In this document: positions 12,138 to 35,500 of the stretch, one piece after another | Layout of the letters: each line of letters begins with the position of its first letter | Numbering within the stretch: position 1 is the first letter of the stretch | NCBI RefSeq assembly: GCF_905147365.1 | Contig: NC_056413.1 | Coordinates: 17,265,501 to 17,329,500 of the forward strand | Reading direction: 5' to 3' | DNA: 64,000 bases | Origin: Aricia agestis | Lineage: Eukaryota > Arthropoda > Insecta > Lepidoptera > Lycaenidae | Made by a program: the position numbers and the translations under genes | The notes under the pieces: generated by a model | The model's database searches: none | Told to the model about the DNA's origin: nothing | The model's input: the letters and a program-made list of their open reading frames with translations, nothing else

Positions 12138-12699
12138 ATCTTTATGTTAATTTGAAATCAATATGGAATTTTTGTTGAATATTATTGAGATTATCCATTT
12201 CCAAAGCGAAGCACAGATGTAAGTTTGTTAAAATATTATGTATGTACGAGTATGATTTTAAATTATAATTTTATACTTTTATAAATTTGTTGTGTCATGC
12301 GTGTCATATTTCCAGTAGTACCAATTTCATAATCTGTTCGTTATCAGGACTGGTGAGACATGTTCAATCCTCGAGGACGTGATATTTGGCTATTGTATTA
12401 GTTAAAAAAAATAATATCATTTGATCACTGAGTAAATGTAGCTTAAAGTTAAATAATTATTTGACCAACGCATAGACACCGCGCGCGGGATGGGTAGCGC
12501 GCGGCGCGGGGCGAATGCCGCCGCGCCAGCCGCATAGTAATTTACTAAGTGTCCATGATTCATTTATTTAAAGGGAAATTTGGTCAAAAATTACCTAATT
12601 TTATTACATAATTATAATAATTGATATCATGTCTCACTAGTCATGCTGTAGTTTTTGTAGATGCTAAAATCTGAGATGTAAATTTTCTAGTGCTATTTA

Positions 12700-12954
12700 G
12701 GCCGGCCGCATATACACGTTTTCCGTATTCGATTTCCTAATGTGGAATTACGATTTGGAATTCTGTGAGACTAGCGCAAACGTTCGCTTTTTTCACGCGC
12801 GAACGCGCCTGCTTGCACTTGAAACGTAACGTTCGGAAAAAGCGAATGTGCGCGCCAGTTAATTTATTTCCCGCTGATTTCATGCATTCGGATTTCCGAA
12901 TACGGAAAACGAATTCGGAAGCAGAATACGGAAAACGTGTGTATGCGACCAGCC
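12700..12954. mobile_element. inverted-repeat element (255 bp)
   Basis: Terminal repeats around cacgttttccgtattc, about 30 bp, near-perfect reverse complements; the outer ends read ggccgg and ccagcc. Internal subrepeats of the tacggaaaac motif occur near the right end. Non-coding. Confidence 0.65.
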
Positions 12955-13868
12955 TTGACGCCCGACAATATCAGTCATTTGACTAAATATCGCATTATTT
13001 TCGACGGACGATCAAGATACTATGATATTTAATCCATTGATTAACTTTTTCAGGCGTTTGTAAAATCGATTGTATTGTGATGGTCGCTTAGTCAAGCACT
13101 GTTTACTCTAAGGATTTGGTCTGGGTGCCTGAAATGTTGTTATAAATGATTGTTATATTACTGACAAAATATATTGTTCCACGCATGTTCTCTATATGGT
13201 AACATTAATGTGCGCATAATAATAATTGTCATGGTCTAGAAAATTGTGGCCAATTTGCATCCCTCGAAGAGTCACTTTATATATTTTACTAAGTCTTTTT
13301 CTAGAACAGACGGATATTTTTTTTACAATTGATTCTGGTTCATAAATGAGGTTCAGCGATCGGTAACCTATTCCTAACAAAAAGAAAATGTCTTAAAACC
13401 AATGAATAATATTATTTTGTCAGTAGTACGTTTGTATAATTGTTTTCTTGTAATAAGTGAAAAATTAAAGTTTAATACTTTGGAATAAACTATGTTCTTG
13501 TTAAATTGCTTTTTTATTCATTCAACTTTTTGTTTTACAGAGTAAAAAATAATATTATAGTGACATTGAAATAAATAAATCTGTTTAATAATTTATTCTT
13601 TATTTCAATTAATCTAGAGATATCATGAGATACATTTTCTATTATAAAAAGCGTATTTTAAATAATCTAGTTGCAATACAAACAAAACATTATTTACAAT
13701 AAAGCTATGGATAGACGAAGCATAGATTTGTGACATTATGAAAGTTTATTTTGCTATATTGATTTTACTTCATGCAGTATTTATATCTAAAAATAACAAA
13801 ATTAACATTCCCTTGTTTTTTCGGTTGACTTGTCTAGAAATTATTATTTATCACATTATAATTATTTA

Positions 13869-13995
13869 GGGCCTGTTTCACCACTTCCTGATATCGCCAT
13901 CCACCAATTAACTTGACAGATCAAGTATGGAGAATCTGTAAAAAAGTTGTAAATAGCCTATTAGGCACTTTATCAGAAAGTGGTGAAACAGGCCC
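13869..13995. mobile_element. 127-bp inverted-repeat element
   Basis: It begins gggcctgtttcaccactt and ends with the complement, with arms of about 25 bp. A related single end (gggccagtttcaccactt) is at 59337-59378 in Mps1 intron 2. Confidence 0.7.
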
Positions 13996-14467
13996 GTCTT
14001 TGAAATCGATATAACTTTTGATACAAATTTATGTTAACTTATAATATTTTTATTTGTAATATTAGTCAGTTAATAATACAAATAAAAATATTTTTTTGAT
14101 ATAACGTGCATGATAAAGCTGACAAGAGTTTTATGATGCGTGTAATAAAAATACTAACAAATTGTATTATAATAGTTTTACAAACTTATTTACAGTGGTA
14201 ATATCGTGCCAAGTAGAGTCTACAAAGGATTATTTATATCAGTCCAAACCTATCGTTAAATCTAAATTAATGTTAAGTATCATAATTATTAATACACAAC
14301 TACTAAATTTTAACTACAAAAAAGGTAGTCAAAAATTTTGGCGATGAATGAACAATAATTATAATACATACAAGAAATCAAAAGATATGTACAAAATTGA
14401 CACAAAGGCTCACAACCTTATACATAAGTTTTTGTGACAGAACATCCTCGTGACTTGATATGCAAAA

Positions 14468-14544
14468 TTATTATTTGTGAGATAAAATCATTATTTTATC
14501 TCACAAATAATAACGTGGACGGGTACCATTGTACCCGTCCACGT
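14468..14544. repeat. two adjacent perfect hairpins with the same loop
   Basis: Hairpin 1: arms 14468-14488 and 14493-14513 (21 bp, AT-rich). Hairpin 2: arms 14513-14526 and 14531-14544 (14 bp, GC-rich). Both loops are CATT and the stems share the boundary base. The Smg7/Mvb12 convergent location might suggest transcript-end structure, but no evidence of function exists. Confidence 0.8.
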
Positions 14545-15807
14545 CCGATAAATAAATAGTCGGTCAATGATAAAATATAGAACAAACGCAATATTGCGAC
14601 ATAATCGTCATAATATAAGATTTAGATTAGAAATGACAAAATTTTAATCATGCCCGTTTTTCTAATCAATGTGGCATACATATACGAATTATTATAAACG
14701 TATTATATTATGATTAATAATTCAATGCATCGGACGCGTGGCATACAAGTTACAAGGCATTTTGTCGCAACAAAGTTTACGTTATACATATTTTATTTCA
14801 GATCTTAACTCCATGGACGCGATTTAATCGTAACGCGTTTTGGTATAAATTCTTTGACTTGTTTATATTTGACAATTATAAGAGTAAAATAATAGAAATC
14901 GCACTGGTTAAACAGCTTGTGAAAAAATTGGCTAAGAAAAAAAATGTACTTATCAATAATAATATATCAGGAATTGTATTCATTTTATTGTTTTGCACGA
15001 ACTAGGTGCTCCTACAGTCGTTTAAAATATAAAAAATGGCAGATTTACAGACTAGTTTAAAATTATTCCATTTATTTTGTACTACAATTGGCACAATAGA
15101 TTACTGTAACGTAAAAATTAAATATAAATTATGTATATTGATGTCAAAGAACAGTAAAAAAGTTGTATAAAAAATTATTACATAATTACTAATTAGGTAT
15201 TTTCATTTGGCTAGATCCTAGAAGCACTTACATGCTTGAGTTGGAGATTAAATTGAACTACATAGAGCACATCTTGAAGAATGAATATCGTTGTAAGAAC
15301 CAAAGGCAAAAACTACAACATGTTACATTACATCAAACCCTGTGCTTTATTTTAGAATCCTTACTCTCGTATTCTAGATATTTCTTGATCCACCATTTTC
15401 TTTCTCAGTCTTTCCATTGTGACTACCGTAATGCAATACCTTTAGGTATCGTTTCTAGACAACATAAACGCTATTTAACGTTTATGACCATAGACTGCTC
15501 AAACAAAAGTTTTTCAGTCTATCGAAGTAGTAATATTTCTCAAATAATTTCATAATTGATAAGGTAATAAAATTCCAGCGTTACTATTGGAAGGACATAA
15601 TACAGATATCGAGAAACTTCAATACGAAAGTTTCGATCAAAAATTTTAAGCAGTGTAATGGTGCACACGGTGCCTGTCAATAACATTCAGACTCAGTGCA
15701 GTGACTTACGTACTCTATTGTCTATGGGCACAGCGGACTTCTATAGTCTATGGGCACAGCGGACCGTCTATAGTCTATGGTCCATGGGGCGGCGGCGCGC
15801 GGGCGCA

Positions 15808-28231
<12,424 letters not shown>

Positions 28232-28456
28232 TGTCACATCATATCCCTTCACAGAGTTAATACAGGTTTAATGGTGTGGAATAATGTGATTATCCAGATA
28301 ATCCGCTAAGCTCCTTGGCTCGGTAATTGTAATACATATCATTATGGTGTGTCAGCACCTCGTCAAGGGTTTAATTACCTGAAACAAAGAAATTAAACTC
28401 TTTGTACTTTACAATAAATTTGGGTGACATGGTTTTTAAATGGTATCTAATGGTTA

Positions 28457-29074
28457 TCTATACTAATATTATAAATGCGAAAGTATCTCTGTCTGTCTGT
28501 CTGTCTGTCTCGCTTTCACGCCAAAACTACCGAACCGAATGTAATGAAATTTTGTATACAGATAGTCTTAAAGCCTGAGAAAGGACATAGGCTACTTTTT
28601 TACTGGAAAAAAGGGTTGTAAGGGGGTGAAAATACGAAAATTTGTTCAAATTAAGTTAGTTCCAAAAATTCATACTAGATGGCGCCTTGCGTCTCTTACA
28701 TCGCGCTAACGCTTGCCCAACATCTTTCTATAAGAGGTGGTATAATTTTTTCGACTTTTTCCGATTGTTATTTCTTTTTTATGTTATTTTATAAGTCAGT
28801 ACTTTATATTATATACAGTGACGTAACCTTAAACCTATGAATGATAAATAGTTTATGGGTAAAGTTGTGTAATTGGGGGGCTAAATAAGCTTTAAAATTT
28901 GGCATAAAATATAAAGTTTAATTAAAAAACATGAAATATTATGTGCACACTGCACAGCTGTTTTCATTGAAGGGGTACCAGGGTTTTTTTTATAAAAGCT
29001 TTTGACACCAATTTTGTTGACATCGCGCGCTATAAACTGAAGTCCACGCGGACGAAGTCGCGGGCAACAGCTAG
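28457..29074 (+). mobile_element. Helitron-like non-autonomous element, both ends present
   Basis: It starts TC (after A) as TCTATACTAATATTATAAA and carries (GTCT)n at 28491-28511. It ends with a short GTCC/GGAC stem and CTAG followed by T. Insertion between A and T without target duplication is the Helitron rule. 618 bp, no Rep/helicase. Confidence 0.7.
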
Positions 29075-29083
29075 TAATTTATA

Positions 29084-29258
29084 ATATTACTAGATGATGC
29101 CCGCAACCCTGTTGTGCCAAAATTCGTTTATTGCGTGGGAACTGTACATTTTCCGGGATAAAAAGTATCCTATGTCCTTTCCCGGGACTCAAAGTATCTC
29201 CATGCCAAATTTCAGCCAAATTGGTTCAGCGGTTTGAGCGTGAAGAGATAATAGACAG

Positions 29259-29297
<39 letters not shown>

Positions 29298-29336
29298 CAC
29301 AGACACACTTTCGCATTTATAATATTAGTACGGATG
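29084..29336 (-). mobile_element. Helitron-like fragment, reversed
   Basis: It carries the blocks gatgcccgcaaccc, ccgggataaaaagtatcc and a (GACA)n run (29250-29297), ending ataatattagtacgga. It directly follows the forward copy at 28457-29074. A sister copy is at 37338-37500. Confidence 0.55.
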
Positions 29337-29541
29337 TATATTGATGGTCTACTGTTTTTAACCAATTTCAAGTTAGTTTGAATCATTTTCTAATTTGACA
29401 ATGCCTGTGAGTGTTAATGGCTGTTAAAATGTTTTTCCCTTTCATTCATAATATGAAAAACAAGGGAGACATGAAACAATTTTTTAAAATTAATTGGTAT
29501 AATTGGCATTTCAAATTTCTTATGTTCCTTTTAAAACATAT

Positions 29542-29742
29542 AGCGTTTTCGGTATCTGAACTGCCCTGGGGCAAGGTGGGCTGACAGAATATGGAAACAT
29601 CCGAAGTTTAAATTAAGAACATAAACTATGTACTTCATAGTACTAGTGCAATACATAGTTTATGTTCTCAATTTAAACTTCGGCTGATTCCGTATCCTGT
29701 CAGCCCACCCTGCCCCAGGGCAGTTCAGATGCCGAAAAGGCT
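29542..29742. repeat. inverted repeat with 91-bp arms
   Basis: Arms 29542-29632 and 29652-29742 are about 90% identical reverse complements around a 19-base loop. Probably a MITE; it could fold into a long hairpin if transcribed. Confidence 0.8.
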
Positions 29743-31244
29743 AATTCTAATAGCTAAAAGAAAAAAAAACAGAAATAGTAAGGACTAAGGAAATCTTCGC
29801 TCAAACAGAAAAAGAGACTAGCTTATTAATATTACTAGCGACCTGCCCCAGTGTCGCACAGGTATAAAATATTATATAGCCACTGAAAAAATTATTAGAA
29901 TCGATAGCCTATGATCCTTCACGTGGTCTACTTATTATCTGTGCCAAATAACATAAAAATTGCTCTAGTAGTTCTAGATAAGCCCTATCAAATAATTTCC
30001 CCCGTTTTTTCCACATTCTCCTATTAATCTTAGCATGATAAAATATAGCCTATAGCCTTCCTCAATAAATAGGCTCTAACACTGAAAGAATTTTTTAAAT
30101 CAGACCAGTAGTTCCTGAGATTAGCATGTTCAAGTTAGCCCTTTCAAATAATTTAGAAAAATAAAGCGACTATAAAGTATAGATTCTAATGTGGTTTCCT
30201 TCCCTTGATTAAATAAGATTTTCAACTGTATTTTTTAATGAAGTTATTGATTATTGACAATATAAATACTCAAAGTACGTTCCTCATGCCCTGAACCAGG
30301 GCTGCCCAGGGTCAAGGAAGCCATAGCCCACAACAAATCATCCAGACAGTGAGAATAAGTTTACTATTCAAGGAAAACAACATAAGACATTATTAAATAA
30401 AAGGCACCTTATTTTAAAAACAAACAAGTCCAAAACAGGATGCACCTAATTGCGATCACAAAGAGAAAAGAAAATGTAAAAAAAGTTCACTTGTTCATTA
30501 TTAACCCATTTGGCACAATTCCAACTGGGAGACTCGGGATTACGGAATAGTTGTCCGCTAACACATGACGGAGTAGGAATACATTGATCAATGAAGTAGA
30601 ATACCACTTCTATCATATTATGATTTAAAACGAGCATTGACCCGTACTAACTGTTCAAGAGATAAATGATAAGCTTACCATTGTCGTGCAAAGCGCGATG
30701 CTAGGGAAATACACTTCAAACTATAATAATCTATTATCATAATCATAATCACAAAAGCACCAAAATTGTAATTGTTATTTTTAATATAAGTTAAATATTA
30801 AACATTCTTTCCATATCACTCTAGCCACTTTGAAAATAATATCTGTAGAAAACACTGAAGTTAAATTTATTTGTTGAAACATATATTTTGATCAAAGAAA
30901 CGCGGAATTTATATCATTTAAGTATTAAAAATTTTATTTTTTTGTAGAAAATAAAAGATTTTCTTGAAAAACGTCCGGAGTCCACAGATTACTAGCCGGA
31001 GTCACAGATTAATATAAGTAGCAAGCTAGCCGGAGTCCGAACTCCGAGCCAATTTTTTTTTATCCCATTATTCTCTATGGTTAACCGTAGGGCGTAAAGT
31101 GGCCCATTCACTATTCTACATTGCAGTCCGCCGTGCAGGACTGCGAAATGGACATAGCTCATACACATTATCCTGCTTTGCCGTCCATCTCTAGGGATGG
31201 ATACGTCACGTATCAATTATCAATTATCATACGTGTAATATTAT

Positions 31245-31449
31245 AAGTTGTTATTCCATTTGACTAAATTTAGACGTCTAAATGATTTAGGAGCCATTAA
31301 GAAGACGTCTGACCAAAATCGCCGCGTCGTCGTCACAACTGATTTAGTTACTAAATTAGGACAAGTGGAATAAGAAGCTTCTAATTAGTCTTTTTTTTTG
31401 GATTCTAATAATTAGAATTTCTAAATTTAGTCAAATGGAATAACAACTT
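31245..31449. mobile_element. 205-bp inverted-repeat element upstream of G9a
   Basis: Exact terminal repeats of about 28 bp starting aagttgttattccatttg. It ends 360 bp before the G9a start codon. Confidence 0.75.
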
Positions 31450-31809
31450 TTGCCTCGAAACATTTTTAATCTGTTGATAATCAAACCAGCTGTCATTATG
31501 TCTATTGTCTATGGACTATGCCATTGGTAGTGGGTTTTGTTTTGTAATTTTGTTTTTGTAGTTTTTATACCAATAGTGAGCAATTTTTAGTAAGTAATGA
31601 ATTGTAAAAATGTGTTAATTATATACTACGATAAATATTAACCGTTGTTTCCATAGAATATATACGTTTTGAAGTTTAATCATGCCCTACCAATCTGTGC
31701 CCATGTCTCTCGATTGTCTTGTTTTATTTTGAATAATATCTTCGTCATTTCAAAGTTTTCTTAATAGTTCTCATTACACAAGACAGTATCGGCCGCGGAC
31801 TTCCACAAT

Positions 31810-32564
31810 ATGCACACAGGAGAAGAATGTAGTCCAAAGAAAAAAGATAAATCAGAGCCGTCATCCGAGAGCGATACTCCCAAGAAGGATAAGAAACAAG
31901 AATCCGAGGACCCAAAGCCGAGGATAGTGTTAACCTTTCGTTCGGATAAGTCAGGTGCAAAAAGTAGCAACATGAAGATCGTTTCGACTGAAGAGAAACA
32001 CGAGGATGTAACACCTCGTCGGTCAAACAGGGCCCGGAAACCGACCTGGGAGTCCGACGACGACGTCGCAATATCACCCAAAAAAGATAAAACTGAGTCG
32101 CAGCAAGCGTCTGAAAACGATGAAGCCTCGGATGGCACTCAAATTGCAAGGAGACCGAAGAGAAGGTGCAATATGGGAACTGAGCCTATAACGAACGCCA
32201 TCGCCCGCCGAGAGCAGCTGTGCAAGGAGCCCGCGGCGCCCGCCACTCCCGCCACCCGCCTGTTCAGGCGTATCAAGCCCACCCCCAAGATACTAGAAAA
32301 TGAGGAGCTCAGAATTGGCTTGGAGTCGCAAAACAATGTAAGGCTGGGAATCACACCGGAAAAATCCAACGAAGGGGTAAAAACGAGGAGGTCTGCTCAC
32401 AATAAAAGTGCTGATAATCAGGAGTCTACTAGTCCTGAAACTAAACATTTGGATGAAAGTAAGGCAGACAGTAGCAAAAATGATATGAAAAAGTTGAAAC
32501 ATCTGTGTGAGCTGGGTCTCAAGTCTGTCACACCAAAGAAGTCTGATGATGATTATGATAACAG
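31810..32564 (+). CDS. G9a: G9a exon 1, charged N-terminal region
   Basis: 251 codons plus two bases, beginning at the ATG at 31810. It is rich in Lys, Glu, Ser and Asp, with basic patches RRSNRARKPTW and ARRPKRRCN. No folded domain is recognisable; vertebrate G9a has a comparable disordered, charged N-terminus. Codon third positions are not GC-biased, unlike exons from 35334 onward. Confidence 0.85.
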
Positions 32565-35500
32565 GTAAAAACACAAAGTTTGCAAAAGCCAGGAGTCAAT
32601 CCTATTATAAATAAAAGTTATCTTTATCAGTCTTTATCCACAGTTTTAATAATTGTACCAAATCAAATTGTGAATCTATTTCATGGTAAATTTAAAAAAT
32701 AAGAAGCTTTATTGTTTTTTTATTCCTCATATTTTACCACAATAAAAACTGTATGTTATCCTTTCCTGGGATTCAAAGTATTGGCATACAAAATTGGCTA
32801 TAAACTGATTGTAAATGACTGATAAACACATTTATACATTTACAATATATCCAAACAGTATAGTGTATACTGTATACCCACATAAATTATGACTTTTTCG
32901 ATTATTGTAATCACATCTTCCTACATGTGTCCAGGAATGCTGAAGGCAAGGAGGAGGAAGATGAAGAAATAGATGACGACACGGAGGTGATCAGCAAACT
33001 GCTTCAAGAGGACTCCTCCAGTGAGCCTGAATCGGGAGTATCTGAGATAGAATCTATAGACAAAAATTCAAAAAGAAACACAGAGAATGACAGTGAAGAG
33101 TCAGAAGATGAGCCTAAGTATGCTTTATAATTATTATTTAACTTTTCTTAATACTAAATCTTTAATAAAACTAACATTTGTAGAATGTATTTTGTGTGGG
33201 TTAAGCAATAGAAAGATTTGCAGCCAGACTTAGAAAACTATTGAGTTGCTAATATCACAAAATATTTGCAGTATTCCACTGCGGAGATCAAAGCGGAGTT
33301 GTTGCCGGGGGGACCAACGCTCGTCATATTATTTGGCGAAGTGGGCAAACATGAGCAGTGGCGAGTAATAATATTTTTTTTACTTACTTTTGCCTGTAAC
33401 TCTGCTTTCAATTATATATGCGCCTCCATGGTCCAGTGGTTCAGAGTGTGGCTCTTCAATCGGAGGTCGTGGGTTCGAATCCCGCGTTGAAAACATGTTA
33501 TTTCTAAGTTTGGTTAGGACAATGCAGGCTGATCACCTGATTGTCTGACAAGTAAGATGATCTATGCGTCTGATGGGCATGTAAAAAGTCGGTCCTGCGC
33601 CTGATCTCTCGCCAGTCCTGTCGGTCTTCTGTCCCACTGGGTTATGAGAGTAAAGGAATAGAGAGTGCTCTTGTGTACTGCGCCCACACTTGGGCACTAT
33701 AAAATTCCTCCTGCGCAACTGGCCTGGTTTCAATGAAACCGGCCTTAAAGATTCTTATATATAAAATAGTCTGGGTTATTAATTTTTTATATTAAGTGTT
33801 TGCCAAAATATAATACTGTAATAATGAAAATGTATGCTTCTCTGCTTCTGTGGAATTCTAAGCTGCGCTTATGATTTTGCGGGAAATTCTTTATTTTCAT
33901 AAATATGAGTTTGGTACTCATATTTACGATTTCATCTACATATAACTTTATAGGCCTGAGGTATGTAAGATCCCAAATGTTTTCAGCGAGTATGAACCTG
34001 CACCGAAGAAGAAATCAAGACGCACCCTCAGTGATAAAGCATCAAACGTCAACAGCACTGCAGAAGAAGAACCAGAAGAAAAGAAGTATGAAATAAAAGA
34101 GCTTTGTTTTTTAAAGAAAAATAAGTATAAGCTTATACATAATATAATAACATAAAAACTAATACAGACTTTCCTAGATATTTCTTAAAGTGAAACAGAG
34201 TTTTTTACTAATATCTTAAGAAAGTGTATTGATATTGGTTATTATCAAGAGAGGCCCGTATTAAAGAAGGAGAAGGTGGTTAAAAAGTTGTGTTGTTTAG
34301 TGAACCAGCGGGCGCTGACGAGGGCTCTGCGCCCGCTTCCCCCGCCGCCTCCAACAAGATTGTCGGCCAATGTTGCTGCGAAGCCACCAGCAACATCTAT
34401 GCCGCTCCAACAGATCTGCCAGGTTACAAGCTTATATTATAAGCCACAATATTTTATATTATAAGCCACAGCCCACAGTATTTTGAAAAATCCCTCTAGA
34501 TGTTGAAATTTTATAAATGCGAAAGTGTGTCTGTCTGTTTCTTAACTCCAAACCGATGATGTTGTAATTTAGTATGGAAATATTTGAGTTGAGACTCTTA
34601 AATATTTCCATACTAAATTACAGAAAGAACATAAGATTTTTTCCTGACCTTTAATCCGAAAATGTATCCCGCACGATGAACGAATTTCGTAACAATGAAA
34701 CTACTTTGACTGCTACATTCAGAGACATTTTATAATTCTAACTTTAATTTTAAGACGATTTCGGCATAACCTTTCATACTTTTTCTATCATATTCTTAAT
34801 TTAATAATTATTTAAATTGTTTAAGTAATTATAAATCTTTAACGTTGTCAGTGGCGGCCGAAAAGGAAGATCTTCCGACCGAGAGAGATAGCATGCTCGG
34901 TCAGGCCGAAGCCCACTTCTTATATCTTTAAACAAGCAATTCTTGTATATATATATAATTGAAATCTCGGAATCGGATCCAACGATTTTCATGAAATTAA
35001 GTATATTATAGGGGGTTTCGGAGGCGATAAATCGATCTAGATAGGAATCATTTTTAGAAAATGTCATTTTATTCTTGTTTTATCATCGAATACTGAGCAA
35101 AGCTCGGTCAAATAGCTAGTGTATATATATTGCCGTTCTCCGAAACTTCGATAGCGCGATGCAGGAATGTTAGGCGAATTGTGGGTAGTACCACAAATTC
35201 TTCGATCGCGGATTCTTGGAAATCTATTGTTTATGCAATCGAATTCGACCGCTTGGGAGTTGATAGGTTAAATATATCGGCGGTTGGTGTAAATAAAGAT
35301 ATAGATGATACAAATAAAGATGTTTATTTCCAGATCCGGTGTTCTGCCAGGCGATCGAGAGTGTGGAGGGTATGCGTGTGGGGTGCTCTCACGGCGCGGG
35401 CCGCGACGCGCGTGGCGAGTTGCTACCCCTGCTCCGCTGCGGGCCGCGCGCGCCGTACTTGCTCGCCTGCCGCCTCCACGCCGCTCAGTTGAGGCAACAC

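Larger units (their letters stand above)
12074..15807. other. convergent intergenic region Smg7 / Mvb12
   Basis: It separates the 3' ends of Smg7 (+) and Mvb12 (-). It holds two inverted-repeat elements (12700-12954, 13869-13995) and a double hairpin (14468-14544). A GC-rich patch at 12478-12535 is unexplained. No coding region is supported; the 107-codon open frame at 15232-15555 has no recognisable features. Confidence 0.6.
28232..31809. other. divergent intergenic region Mvb12 / G9a
   Basis: It contains the upstream sequences of both genes. Found here: a complete Helitron-like element (28457-29074), a second reversed one (29084-29336), a 200-bp hairpin (29542-29742), a dispersed AT-rich repeat (29825-30180) and an inverted-repeat element (31245-31449). 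The last 360 bp before the G9a ATG are free of recognised repeats and may hold its promoter. No TATA motif was assigned. Confidence 0.6.

Noticed and set aside
15232..15555. 107-codon open frame near the Mvb12 3' end
   Set aside because: No recognisable motif and AT-rich composition like intergenic DNA; no splice context. Insufficient support.
31745..32149. Two minus-strand open frames of about 130 codons over G9a exon 1
   Set aside because: Shadows of the charged N-terminal coding exon; no conserved features.
33418..33490. Functional tRNA gene
   Set aside because: Pol III A and B boxes are present, but the acceptor stem does not close well and the attached body recurs at 9478-9645, so a SINE fits better.
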